Shown: one piece after another, positions 44,692-56,329 of the stretch
Layout of the letters: the number at the start of each line of letters is the position of its first letter
Numbering within the stretch: position 1 is the first letter of the stretch
NCBI GenBank assembly: GCA_015680685.1
Contig: MNCI01030541.1
Location: 494,569 to 558,568, forward strand
Origin: Gnetum montanum
Taxonomy: Eukaryota > Streptophyta > Gnetopsida > Gnetales > Gnetaceae
Reading direction: 5' to 3'
Length of the DNA: 64,000 bases
Notes under the pieces: model-generated
The model's input: only the letters and a program-made list of their open reading frames with translations
The model's database searches: none
Told to the model about the DNA's origin: nothing
Made by a program: the position numbers and the translations under genes

Positions 44692-47085
44692 ATGAATCCT
44701 ACTACGACTTTAGTTCTTACCATGAGTTTGGAGGTGTCTCACTTTGTTCCACACATGGCAGATCCCGAGTGACCGCCTAGCCCAATGCCGGTACTACAGC
44801 AGTCTCTTAGACTGCAACATCAATCGCCCGAATGCCTACCTCAAGATGAAGAGCGATATAATTTTTTATGTGCGAAAATTCAAGAAAATATACCATTAAA
44901 CCATCATGAATTTGAGGGAAAATGTAACTTTGAGATCATTCATCAAAATGGAAGGGAGTTCATTCCTACGTCTGATGCCACTACCCTACTCACTGACACA
45001 TGCCAATGGCTTTTAAACCAAGTTGTGCAATTAAGTAGGTTAAGAGAATGGGACATAGTGTCTCACTACGATGAACCTTTTCATGATGGACAAGAGGAGT
45101 TAGACTCCCATTCTGAAGGTGGTGGTCCAACTTATGCTATGACTATCCCTTTCACCTCTATTGTTTGTTCACACCAATCACAATTTTCTACCTCTTCTGC
45201 TACTGCCATGACATTGTCGCAATTGAGACCATTTTTGGTGATGGGTAGTCATTAAATGTTGTCAACATATCAGCATGCAGGCCCTTCAACCTTATTTCTC
45301 GTTAATCATCCTTCCTAGTTTGTCCAAGCCCCGCATCCAATGTCTGTGATGCCCACACTACCATACATGCACACCATGGCCACATCACAACTGGATGTAA
45401 GTTTTGTTTCTGTCCCTTCCTCTATATCCATTCCACCATCAGTAGTAGGCCCAACCTTAACCACATGGTGGAAAACAACGACCTCTTTTCCTATGGCTCA
45501 AATGTCTCACATGCCATAATATGCACAACCCCAAACATACCAAGTTTTACATGTAACACAACCGAACAGGGGGCTGTGGGCCATCCCAACCATTGGGCAG
45601 ATAACCACCCCCATAGCGCCACTAATGTCAACTACTCCAGTAGCACCACCCATTGGGTTGCGGGCTGATCAAACAACACCACTAGCAGAAGCTATTCCAA
45701 CAGCGCCCCCAATGGGACTGGTAGCCGCACTAATAGAACCACTAGTAATTGTTGCTTTAGTAGCTTTACAACCCCCTATAACACCCCTGGGTCTGGACCA
45801 AGCCTTTCAGCTCATCCAGACCCTCACCGAAGAGATTAAATGGCTCAAATCCATCAGTTTTGAAACCGTTCAAGTCATGGACTTCTACTAAGATGACCTG
45901 ATGAGTCCAGTTGTTCCTGTGCTTACATTGCCCCCCAGGGTACAACTTCCCTAGTTTACAAAATACAATGGGGAAGGCAATCCGAATGCCCACTTGGTCA
46001 CTTTCAAGTTTGAATCCTTATTACTACAATTGTGGCCCCATACTATTATTCGTGTTTTCACCATGTCCTTGATAGGCAATGCCTTAGACTGGTACTGTGT
46101 GCTTCCCCACACTTCTATCTCAACATTAGAAGAATTTCTAAGCCAGTTCATGACTCGTTTTAAGTATAACTTGAAGCTGGAAGTCACTTTAGACCAGCTC
46201 ATGAACGTTAAACAAGAATTGCTAGAATTCGTACAAAAATTCATACAACGTTGGAGCGCTACCCTAGATGTAATATGTGAACCAATTGCCAAGGCCCATT
46301 TGCTAGCTATTTTCAAAGGAGTAGTCAATGATTTTATCAAATCCAAACTATATTATTTAGCTCCATGTTCACTTAGCCAACTGTTCACTCAAACTAAAAG
46401 CATTCAGGATGTGGTGAAGGCTAGTAGAGATCTAGCCTACATAGCCTATAAAAACACACATACAAAGAAAGACAAGGAGAAAGAGGAGGCCACAACAACC
46501 ATGGTGGCTATTGTGGCTAATGAGACCAAGTCAAATAATAATAAAAAGACTACCACAACATCTAAAGCCTCCACTAACACAACACCTAGCTCCAGTTGCA
46601 CTAGTTAGCCCTCGGCATTAACACCCACGGTGCAAACTTTGCCAAGGACAAATTTTAAGCACAATGATTGCTCAAAATATACCTCATTACCAATTAAGCC
46701 TTCAGAGCTTCTAAGTCAATTACTGGGAGTTGGCCGTATCCAACATAAATGGATGTCAGAGGAGGCCCTTAAGCATCACCAAAGGTACTGTGAAGTCCTT
46801 CACAACCACTCCTTGGCTATGCCTAATGAACCACTAGTACCTAGGAACTTGAGGCTAGAGAATTTTTGTGATTATCATAAATTGTGTGGGCATGATACAA
46901 ATTATTTCCTGGCATTGAAAGATGATATCAAACGAATGATCGATCAGGGTAAGTTGGTCCTGGATGAGAGTAGTCTTGTCCAACCTAAAAACCAATCAAT
47001 GAATGTTTACAAAGATCCTTTGAAATCTAACAATGCAGGTTACACTATCAATGCCATTGGCATTGATGATAATGAAAAATCATAA
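44692..47085 (+). pseudogene. Gag of element D
   Basis: Begins MNPTTTLVLTMSLEVSHFVP at ATG 44692. An N-terminal acidic part (44785-45255) precedes a Pro/Thr/Ala-rich linker (45260-45780). The gag core is at 45955-46400 (KYNGEGNPNAHLVTFKF, GNALDWYCVLPHTSI, FMTRFKYNLKLEVTLDQLMN, EFVQKFIQRWSA), followed by a Lys/Thr-rich tail. A Tat-style zinc finger at about 46861-46930 reads FCDYHKLCGHDTNYF, with the last Cys lost. It makes the particle shell. A handful of stops and frameshifts; long stretches remain open (45994-46608, 46630-47085). Confidence 0.9.
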
Positions 47086-48498
47086 CATGAACCATTTGTG
47101 GTTCATGTACCCCCCCTCACAATGTTGAAGCTTCAACAACAACCAGGTCGCAAACCCCCTTTATCGTTAGGGCCTCTCCACAGACATCTGCTGCACCGTT
47201 TGTACTTAAAACTGCATCGTGTCCCACTACAACAATGCAAGCACCATTTGTTATCAAGGTGCCAACGCATGCGAGTTCCCCTACTACCTAAAGTTGAGTG
47301 ACAAGCACTGCATCTCAGCCTCCTCATCTATGAAACATGAAGAATGTCTAGCAGATAAGTTGACTAGAGAACACATTGCATTGGGCACCCCTAAGCCCAC
47401 CCCCTTGTCTGCAATTCCCATGACCTCCTCATCATCAACCATTGGTGGCAACACACACATACAGCTGTCATCCTCTAATTCAAATAAGCTTAGTATCCAA
47501 CCTAAATTCACTCCCCCTCAGGAGATTCGTCTTCTAGGGTGCATAGAAGAAGAAAAAGTTAGCAAACAAACAGAAAGTGGGCAAGACTTCCTAAATTCAC
47601 TTTCACAGGTTAAACATGCCTTAAAACAAAAGAACACAACATTAAGCTTGTACGACTTAATAATAACCTCTATAGCACATCGTGAGGCTTTGGTTCACAT
47701 GTTAGCATCTATTTCTGTTAGTGAAAACATGCCAACCGAAGAGAAAGCTATCCATGCCATTATGCTTCCCTTTGTGGCTGAAGAACTATGACTAGCCCAT
47801 TTCACATTTCATGACAAAGCCATTAAAGATGACCCTGAAAAGGGTCAAGTGACTACCACCACCATGTTTATTATAATTTGGGTAGGTCAGTATAAGATTC
47901 ATAGAGTACACGTCGATGATGAGGCTACCACCAATGTGATACCATTCCCCATAGTAGATAAGTTGGGCCTAGTGAATCAAATCAAACCCACAACAACCTC
48001 ATGTCTAAAGTTATTCAATGGAGCATGTGTCATGGTTAAGGGACTGTTACCATCAACTTCGTAGTAGGGAACAAGTTTCCCACTAGCACAGTATTTATTG
48101 TGGTAGAAGAGATGCCCAGGTTTAACCTGATCTTGGGAAGATCATGGTTAGCCCAACTAAGAGCTGTCTCCTCACCCATACATCAAGAGATCTACTTACC
48201 CTATGTAGGTGGAGAGGTGCTGATCTTTGGTGATGAAGTAGCTCCCTGAGCCATAAACAATATAGACGTGGAGCAAGGATCAGAGATAGAAATCTCTAAA
48301 AATGAATTGCCCATTCATGTTGAAATTCCATGTTTGACAAATGAGCCATCCAAAACCGTAGACTTAAATGAAGAAACCATGTGGGCTGAATTTCCCTTCT
48401 AAATGGCAGATGATAGCATAGAGGAATGCCATCGCAAGGCTTCCCGACCATATGTCTTGCCTAACCCACGTCGGATTAGGAAACAATTGCATGATTAA
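47086..48498 (+). pseudogene. Protease region and polyprotein tail, element D
   Basis: A linker (APFVIKV style, and an open frame 47219-47791) leads to the aspartic protease at about 47850-48150. The active site reads VHVDDEATTNVIPF: the Asp at 47915-47917 is kept, but the following Gly is Glu. FNLILGRSWLAQ marks its end (about 48120-48155). The tail ETMWAEFPF ... RRIRKQLHD stops at 48496-48498. Similar tail in element B at 4487-4632. Two or three frameshifts. Confidence 0.85.
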
Positions 48499-48599
48499 AG
48501 TTTCCCTCCACTTTACTTAAATAAATTTTATACTTCTATTCGCATGATTTCCATTTTGCATTAAGTTTGTTTTTTGCATTGTCTCTGCCACTGGCATTA

Positions 48600-48880
48600 G
48601 TTAAAGCGATTACGGCCCAAAATGACCTTAAACTACCATCACAGCTCGTAATGGCCTTAAACTACCATTATGGCCCGCTAAGGCCTAAAACTGGCAACAT
48701 CACTTTCGAAAACCATGTTACACATGGCCCAGAATGACCTTAAACTACCACCATGGCCCGCTAAGGCCTAAAACTGGCAACCCCACTTTCAAATATTACT
48801 TCACATATTTCCTGAAATGACCTAAAACTAGCAATGGCCTAAAACTAGCGATGGCCCAAAATGGCCTTAAACTAGAGCAT
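48600..48880 (+). repeat. Motif array between pro and the minus-strand gene, element D
   Basis: About nine plus-strand copies of tggcccgctaaggcctaaaa-ctggca and aatgaccttaaactacca. It starts about 100 bp after the pro stop, as at 4885 in B. Sequence at 48881-49030 is A-rich filler. Confidence 0.82.
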
Positions 48881-49093
48881 GGGGGCCCATAAGGGGCTCT
48901 AGTACACTAGAAAACACATTAATCAAAAAAAAATAAAACAAATGTTTTACTTTTCATTAAATATAAGTCCATACTTAGAATACATAACAATAAGCATTTC
49001 ATTTCAAAAAAAAAAAAATTTGCCAATGGGCTATGAGTCTATGCTGGTATCTTTATCCCCCACCCCACTAGGTCCTACATCCTCATTTGGGTC

Positions 49094-49177
49094 CTACATA
49101 AAGTAAGAATAAAATAATGAGTCAAATTATGATCAAAGATCATAAAATAAACTATAATATAGTAAGGCTTGGCTAAC
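49094..49177 (-). other. Last intron of the element D minus-strand gene (84 nt)
   Basis: Minus-strand donor CTCAG|GTTAGC and acceptor ATGTAG|GACC, phase 0. It joins AGPSQ to a last exon DPNEDVGPSGVGDKDTSIDS of 21 codons including the stop. Same position and phase as 5395-5473 in B. Confidence 0.8.
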
Positions 49178-49378
49178 CTGAGATGGGCCTGCATCCATCT
49201 CTGGAGGTATTTTGTCCATGCCAACTGCTAGGCGTTGAAGTATTTCATCCTTGCTTAAGTTCGTCCAATCTTCTTCCCCTAGATCAACGCTTGCTACAAT
49301 TTTTCCCTTCTCCACAGTCGTCCAAGTGGGTGGCCCCAGAGAAAATGTGGTAGTACTAGTCTCCTCGGAAGGCAAGGT

Positions 49379-49413
49379 CATCTCTCTCTCTCTCTCTCTC
49401 GAGTTACTCACCN
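49379..49413. repeat. (TC)n microsatellite followed by an ambiguous base
   Basis: About 11 TC units at 49379-49400 and an N at 49413. The run lies inside the minus-strand gene, where it encodes an Arg-Glu repeat or disrupts the frame. Confidence 0.8.
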
Positions 49414-51839
49414 CAGATCCATTTGCAAGAATTGTTCGATTACTTCCCAGGTAGCCTCATTTTTGCCTCGTATGGTTGACCAATATCTTGCATAATTGAT
49501 TATGTACATATGCTAACTACCATTTGAACTATCATGAGCCATTAAGAACTCTTTCCTTGATCATAGATCTTCCAATTCAACGACTTGACTAGCTTTCTCC
49601 TTTTCGAGTTTATAGACTCATTTCCGGAGGTCTTTGTTAATGCGCCTACACTCCCACAAGGATCATGTCGAGTACAGTGCACACTTACTTCAATTGTCTA
49701 TTGTGGGTCCCATTTGAGTCGAGAAGCTAGTAATTGTACATAACGAAGCATTAATCACTAGATGATAGAAAAAATACAATAACATAGAAAGCAAAAAATG
49801 TACTTCAAACGCACCTATCTCGGGATCAATTTGCCTTAAGCAGTTGATCATGTCATCAACAATCCCATCCATAAAGGCAAACTTATCTAACATTTCTGTC
49901 CATGGCTCTAGGCGAAAGGAAGAAGAAGCCTCAGGACCTTTAGTAGTAGTGTCTGCTGCACAATAGAAGTACATTAGCATTATGAAAAAAAGGGATAGGA
50001 AAGTGGGAAGTCAACATAAATGATAGTGTAAAGCTCCTACCCAGCAAACCCTCAAGGGTAAGAGAAAGGATATCGTCCATCGGAAGATTGTCAAACAAAC
50101 TGTCAAACTCACTAGCCCCAAACTATAACTCTTCTACCTCAAGATGACTTAATAGTGTAGTAGCATCTTCAACCGTCATGTGCCCCTTAGGTGCTAGGGC
50201 ATAGTCTATGAAAGGTTCATCTATAGTAGGGGCCTCTTCCTCTGTGGTAGGGGCCTCCTCCTCTGCAGTCGGGGCCTCCTCTTCTTCTATAGTAAGGGGC
50301 CCCTACCCTATGGGCCAAAGCTTCTTCTTCATCATCTATTAAACACATTTAAAGTGAGCATGCTAGTTTAAAAATAAAAAATAAAAAGGGAGGGAGGGGT
50401 AGCTAACAAGATATTAAACCATACTCACTAACAAATGCATGTTGCACTTTATGAACCTTGATCCACAATCTTTGGCCTCTTTCTTCATTGGTACATGGAG
50501 GATTTTCTATGGGACAAGATTTCTTGCATTGCAACTTTGATTTCATTGTTTTAGTAATAAGGCATGCCCCCCTTACCACATTTCCTATGTTGGTGGGAGG
50601 TTCTTGTCCAATGTTGTCTTGTGCATGAAAGGGCCATCCCACCCGATCCTTTGTTGTTATTAAAAAAGACTCCCCAATAGCTTCTGGGGGGTCCTGGGAT
50701 AGAGAGGTGCAGAATACTTGGTAGATCTATGGTTTGAATGTCTGGGTGCGATCTTGCAACACCCAGATGTCATTCTCTCGGATGACCAAGAATTCAGCAA
50801 ACTGCCTTAGGCAAGCTATAAAAAAGGTGAAATGTACATTAAACCGTGCATCAAGCTTATCACGAAGCTTAACCATTTCAGCCTACAAACCTTCGATGAG
50901 ATACTTAGCTCAATTATAGCAAGTCTCTTCTTCCATGACATCCCTCATAATCCAAGCCTACTCTATCCTGAGAATTTTCCCTTGGCAGAGTAACTTGGGG
51001 AAAGCATGAGCCCAAAAGACAAGGTAAACCTTATGGGCTACCTCTAGCTTGACCTTATTCATGTAAATCCCCTTTCGATCCTTGCTCATCCCTAGCCATT
51101 CTTCTATGTCCCCTTAATGCTTTACATCTTTATTGGTCTTTTTTCCTATATGTAAGCCATTAGAAGGAACATCGAAGAGATCTGTGAAAAGGTTGTCAGT
51201 GATCTCAAACACTACCCACACATTATGCACCCATGTGTGAAAACGGTCAGCACTTTCCGTAAAAGAATCAACAAGGACGAGCATCTCTACAGTCGAAACT
51301 CTTGGATTGACTGCTAAAAATAAGTCCATGAGCCTAGCTTCCTAGACATTCTAAACAAAGGTGGCTAGGGCCCTGTTGTAAAACTAGCATTGTGTCTTGT
51401 CCACTTCACCATATTTAAAGAAGAGGTTAGTTTTTTCACATCCTAACGTGATTACCGTAACCTCTGTAGACTCAACCACCACTGTAGTAATCAAAATATA
51501 AAATCAAAACCAATTAATCGATCGATCAAAGTCATGCAAAAGTACATAAAAAACCTAATCCACCGAGTGTGAACGGTGTAGGGAATGGTAGGATTTTCAC
51601 TAAAACTTCTTCCACGGTAGGTATTCGACAAGACAACCCATTCACTATCCAACCACCCAAGCTCTTCACACTTTAGATAAAACTTGGCATACTTGGTTGG
51701 ATAGGTTTTGAATTTGGCCCCAAGCTATTCTATAACACTGGCCTGCATGTTCTTAGTAGAAGAGAAGTCCTATAGGGATATTTGGACCAATGCTAATGTC
51801 CCCTCTTTATCGTCAAGACCGTCCTTATCGATTACAAAC

Positions 51840-51923
51840 CTGGCAACACAATAGATCACGATAAGAATTTTAACTATGCAAGATAAAAAATACAATAGGT
51901 CTAAGTATCTTCATAGGACTCAC
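51840..51923 (-). other. Intron of the element D minus-strand gene (84 nt)
   Basis: Minus-strand donor ATCAA|GTGAGT and acceptor TTGCCAG|GTTT, phase 2. It joins IYYAI(K) to FVIDKDGLDD. Same place and phase as 8338-8431 in element B. Confidence 0.83.
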
Positions 51924-52489
51924 TTGATGGCATAGTAGATGGTCTCAGGTGGATTCTGGAAGAAAGTGCCCATGTGGCGTGTGACGAATAAGGTGTTGTG
52001 CTTATGGTAACATTTGAATTCAGGCATGGCCCAAATACAAGAAAAATGTCTTAAACCTTTTAGGTATCGATATGAGCTCCCAGCCCCTTCTCCTTTAATA
52101 GATCCATCAATCATAAACTTTAAGATGCCTCAGTTTTCCCCAAGTAATAGCGTTTCAACCAAAACACCTATGGTCTTGGTGGACAAGTGTGACCATACTA
52201 TCACACTGAAGTGACGAAGGAGGAATTCTAAGAGCTCCCAAGCACCTTCTCAGAACTAGACCGCCTAGTCCCTTACTCATGCATGAGGAGGGGAAATGTT
52301 AGCCATAGGGGCACTCAAGTAACATAGAACTCCTACTAGCTAGATCACAATTAAGATGGGTTTTAACATGACCCTGCATGATATGGCACAAAGTGTTAGT
52401 TCACAATGTTCAAGTGATGATTGAAATATAGCGTAGTAGCCCCTCTGTGCACAAATTTTTTTCAAGTATCTCATTTTTTGACTTTTCTT

Positions 52490-53560
52490 GTATAGTGTAG
52501 CAGCTGTGTTACGTGCAGCATAGCGGCGTAGTGCATGACACAGCTAGCGGGTACATCCTGAATAGCGTAGCAGTTGTGTCACATGCAACGTAGCAACGGA
52601 ACGGGTACATGTCATGCAGTGTGATAGGGGTAGTAGCATAGCAAGTACAATAGCATAGCAGCATAATAGGTATAACAACGTAGCAGGTATGACAACGTAG
52701 CAAGTATAGCAGCGTAATAGGCATGGTAGCGTAGCAGGCATAATAGCGTAGCAGGTATGACAACGTAGCAAGTATAGCAGCATAGCAAGTAGGGTAGTGT
52801 AGTAGCATGACAGTGTAGCGTAACAGGCACCGAAAACACAACATAGCCTGTCAATCACGTTGACAAAAGTAACATGGCCTAAGAAGGAACACATAACATT
52901 TCCATTGCCCCAGACCTGTTCCACTACATGGAATGACACAAAATAAAATATAAACCAAAACACCCTTTACATGAGCTAAGCTACCCAGAACATGTGCTAC
53001 GCTACCTAGAAACCTTTTTAATAAGAACCCTCTAAATCCTCGAAATGGTACAATGCCCCACCAACAACAATGATGGTCATGGTTGTAGCGTAACAATCAT
53101 AGCCACAACAATCACTACAATGGCAACAACAACAACTATAGCGTAGTAGTTGTAACAGTAGCCACGACCAAAGTAGCAATGGCCATAGCATATCAGCTAC
53201 AGTGATGGCCAAGGCCATGACAACAACAATTACAGTGTAGCAAATGTAACAACTATGGCCACCGAGGTGCGGTGACCATGGCAATAGCCCCATTGAATAA
53301 ACCAAATAATGTAAACAAATGCAGCATATCAACTTACTGGGTAGACGGTGCTTCCTCTTGTTCATCAATGCGTGCCTTGGGGAGACCTTCATCCACATTT
53401 GTGAGACCTTGATGCCTACATTCACTCTTGCACATCATTGCCTTGTTATCAAAATTAGGTGTATCGATCACTATGCTGCAACTGCTACGCTGCCTCTCTA
53501 TCTGAACTGCGCTATGCTCTGAGTGTTAGCTATAACAGTGCAAATGATAGGATTACCATG
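52490..53560. other. Spacer upstream of the element D minus-strand gene, rich in AGCGTAG motifs
   Basis: From 52500 to 52830 there are some 15 copies of variants of tagcgtagcaggtat at irregular short spacing, with further copies at 53140-53250. Reading frames across it are low-complexity products of the repeat. It should hold the leader or first exon of the minus-strand gene. The motif is the same one that recurs in the D LTR. Confidence 0.65.
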
Positions 53561-53570
53561 GTTAATCCCC

Positions 53571-53578
53571 TATTTATA
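53571..53578 (-). promoter_or_regulatory. TATA box on the minus strand, element D
   Basis: The minus strand reads AAGCTATAAATAGGGG with a consensus TATAAATA. It points towards the minus-strand gene. The plus-strand reading of the same bases is not a TATA consensus. Confidence 0.68.
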
Positions 53579-53779
53579 GCTTACAAGGTTACAACACCTA
53601 TTACTTTTCTAGATGTCCCATGTCTCGCATGTAATGCAGGACATCCTACGTCCCATGTGTAACACGGAATGCCCCTATCCCCTACAGTGTAGCATGGGAC
53701 ACCCCATGTCTACTGCAGCATAGCACACAACTGCAGCGTAGCATGTGAATACACCAAAAATTTCACCTCATTTTCATAA

Positions 53780-53970
53780 TGTTGCATGGTAGCGGTTTGC
53801 TACAAACTTAAATTGAAAATTTTGACTTACAATGTTTCTCAGTCACAATCTGTTACGATCTTAAACTGGCAGTTTTTGGCATATAATGTTGCATGGTTAC
53901 AGTCCTCTATGACCTTAAACTGGTAACTTTTTAACATTGCATAATTACCTTGCATATATTTTATTGCATG
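53780..53970 (+). repeat. Motif array before RT, element D
   Basis: About four plus-strand copies such as gtttgctacaaacttaaattg, tctgttacgatcttaaactgg and cctctatgaccttaaactgg, spaced about 60 bp. Confidence 0.75.
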
Positions 53971-54040
53971 TTGCTGCTATGTTAAGTAGGTATCACTTGA
54001 CTTTGTTTATTTTGCTTATTATTGCATGAGTGTTTAAAAA

Positions 54041-55770
54041 ATGGTCGCGCATGATGATCTTCATTCACCCTTAACTTTGACAGGATCCCACAGCAGGTTT
54101 TTGAGACATTTGAATGTAGAGTTGGTAGACTTCGAACCACCCCCTTATGACACCAACATAGCATCGTTAGAAACATCCCTAGACTGGCCCGAACATCTGG
54201 TCCAAGCTTTAGATTTACAAGCGAGTGATGTAACTGAGGACTCCTTTATTGAAATCCCTATTACTACATCCAGAGGTGAGCTAGGAATATTAAAGGTTAG
54301 CTCTTTACTAGAGTCACAGGTTAAAGAAAACATCTCTAAAGTCCTCAATGATAATGCTAAAGTGTTTGCATGGTCGTATGAAGATATGCCAAGCTTAGAC
54401 CCACGCATCATACAACACAATATCATCCTAGATTCACGCATCAAGGCGGTCAAACAAAAAGCCCACAAGATCAAACCAGAGATTGCCTTAGCTGTAGGTG
54501 GTGAAATCACTAAACTTTACTAGGTTGGGTTCATTCGAGCAGTTGATTAGACTGGGTTTCAAACATCGTAGTTGTTTCTAAGAAAACTAGAGGTATACGA
54601 ATCTATATAGACTCTAGGATTTGAATAAGGTAATAATTGAGGATGATTTCCCATTGCCTAGCATCGACCAACTCATCAATACTACGGTAGGCCATGCCTT
54701 ACTATCCTTCATGGATGGATTCTCAGGCTACAATCAAATCTTCCTAAATCCAAAACATCAACTAGCCACTACCTTCATGACCTCTTGAGGAACCTTCTGC
54801 TACACGATGATGCCCTTTGAGCTAAAAAATGCTGGAGTGATGTATCAGTGGGTAATGAATTACATCTTTAGTGACTATATTTTGGAGAAGCTAAATGATT
54901 ATGTAGATGATATAGCTGTTAAATTTGAGAAAGCCCCTAATCATGCAAATTACCTAAACTTGGTCCTTCAACGTTGTTGTAGGCATGACCTTCGCCTCAA
55001 CCCTAGAAAATATGTTTTCAGAGTCAAAACAAGACGCATACTAGGCTTTGTGGTGTCAGAAACGGGGATACGGGTGGACCTCGATAAAGTTAAGGCCATT
55101 GTTAACTTGGCACCACCTACAAACCTTAAGGAGTTACGTGGGCTATAGGGCAGAGTCCAATTCATAAGAAGATTTATCACGAGGTTAATAGATAAATTGC
55201 ATCCAATGCAACACTTACTTAAAAAGGGAGTCAACTTTGAATGGACCAACCAATGCCAAGAAGCTTTTGATAACTTAAAGAAAGAGCTTGTTCATCTTCC
55301 CATCATTTACCCTCCACAGAGAGATAAGCCTTTCTACATTTATTTGGCCACTTCAGACACGTCTATCACTACCTTGCTATGCCAAAATAGGGATGATGAT
55401 TCTGAAATCCCTGTCTACTACATGAGTCATGCGTTGGTAGCCTATGAAGTGAAATAAAATGAAGTAGAGAAAAATTGTCTTGCTTTAGTGTTCACACTTA
55501 AAAAATGGAGGCATTATTTGTTTCAAAGCCAAGTAAAAATTATTTGCAGGAATAACATACTTCGGGCTATTACAACCAATATATATGAAAGTAGTAGGAT
55601 AGCCTAATGGAAAGCCATAACCGTGGAATTCAATCTACACTATATAATGCAGTCATCTATAAAGGGTCAAGCAATAGCTATGCAACTCACGACTTCACCT
55701 ACTAATGACTAAGCAATAATAGAACCTGAATTCCGAGATGAGCATGTAAGTAGCATAAACCCTGTACCAC
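54041..55770 (+). pseudogene. Reverse transcriptase and Ty3-type RNase H, element D
   Basis: The frame opens at ATG 54041 and runs to 54523 with VFAWSYEDMPSLDPRII. The RT continues in other frames: SIDQLINTTVGHALLSFMDG, MMPFELKNAGVMYQ, YVDD at 54900-54911, HDLRLNPRKYVF, then PPTNLKELRGL and HPMQHLLKKG. The Ty3-type RNase H (PFYIYLATSDTSITTLLCQ, YYMSHALVAYEVK, KKWRHYLFQSQV) follows at 55330-55560 and a linker to about 55770. Catalytic Asp pair intact; several stops and two frameshifts near 54530-54660. Confidence 0.9.
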
Positions 55771-56200
55771 TAGATTTTGAAGCCATTCTACATTTTGACG
55801 ATGCTTCAACTACACGAGGTGGTAGTGCCACTTCCATTCACATTCTCCTCTAGGTAAATTCAACCATTTTCATATCACTTTACATTTCTCTGCATAAACA
55901 ATGTAGCAGAATATGATGGTCTCCTTAGGGGCGTTTTAGTAGCTCGAGAGTTAGGGATCCAAAACTTAGTAATTCGAGGAGACACACAATTAATCATTAA
56001 CTAGATTACATAAGTTTATGCTTGCAAGGCACAACATTTATAGTGTTACTATGATTTGGCTAGATGCTTACTAAATAAGTTTGCAATCTTAGACATCCAA
56101 CATGTACGTCGTAACGAAAATACTATAGCCGATGCACTAGCCATGTTAGCTTTAAGTGTGCCACCACACATGTTTACTACCTTACCTGTTGTAATAGTGA
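55771..56200 (+). pseudogene. Archaeal-type RNase H, element D
   Basis: LHFDDASTTRGGSA with the first Asp, NNVAEYDGLLRGV with the Glu, NLVIRGDTQLIIN with the second Asp and NTIADALAMLAL with the last. All catalytic positions are present though frames shift. At the codon where A and both B copies carry TGA, this copy reads CAA (NSTIF/QPF region near 55860). Confidence 0.85.
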
Positions 56201-56329
56201 AATGCACTGACCCCATCATTCACACAACACACATCATGTCTATAAGTGTAACTCACACTCGAGAATGGTATGACAATGTTAAAACATATCTCCAACATGG
56301 TGAACCCCCATGCAGCCTGACACCTACCC

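Larger units (their letters stand above)
49031..52373 (-). pseudogene. Minus-strand multi-exon gene inside element D (product unknown)
   Basis: Homologous along its length to the minus-strand gene of element B. In translation order: exon from acceptor 52373 to 51924 with LEFLLRHFSVIVWSHL and HNTLFVTRHMGTFFQNPPET; exon 51839-51564 with KFYLKCEELGWLDSEWVV; exon from 51463 with EVTVITLGCEKTNLF and MDLFLAVNP, running through GWPFHAQDNIG (about 50640); then an acidic repeat EEEAPT, HLEVEEL (about 50140), a coiled-coil-like part (49560-49690), PTWTTVEKGK (about 49330) and a 20-residue last exon ending 49031-49033. It has GT-AG introns at 51840-51923, 51464-51563 and 49094-49177, with others likely near 50410. 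Fewer stops than the B copy; the 49178-49411 part is fully open. I see no membrane segment or catalytic signature and cannot name a family. An extra ORF of a Tat element or an old captured host gene are both possible. Confidence 0.8.

Noticed and set aside
49031-52373. Antisense gene as a mirror artefact of a sense-strand gene
   Set aside because: The plus strand has no conserved frame here, whereas minus-strand protein blocks, splice borders and intron phase agree between elements B and D.
52500-53425. Long minus-strand reading frames in the AGCGTAG-rich spacer as a protein gene
   Set aside because: The products are low-complexity Leu/Cys/Tyr repeats reflecting the DNA repeat, different frames are equally open, and there is no similarity to the B spacer at protein level.
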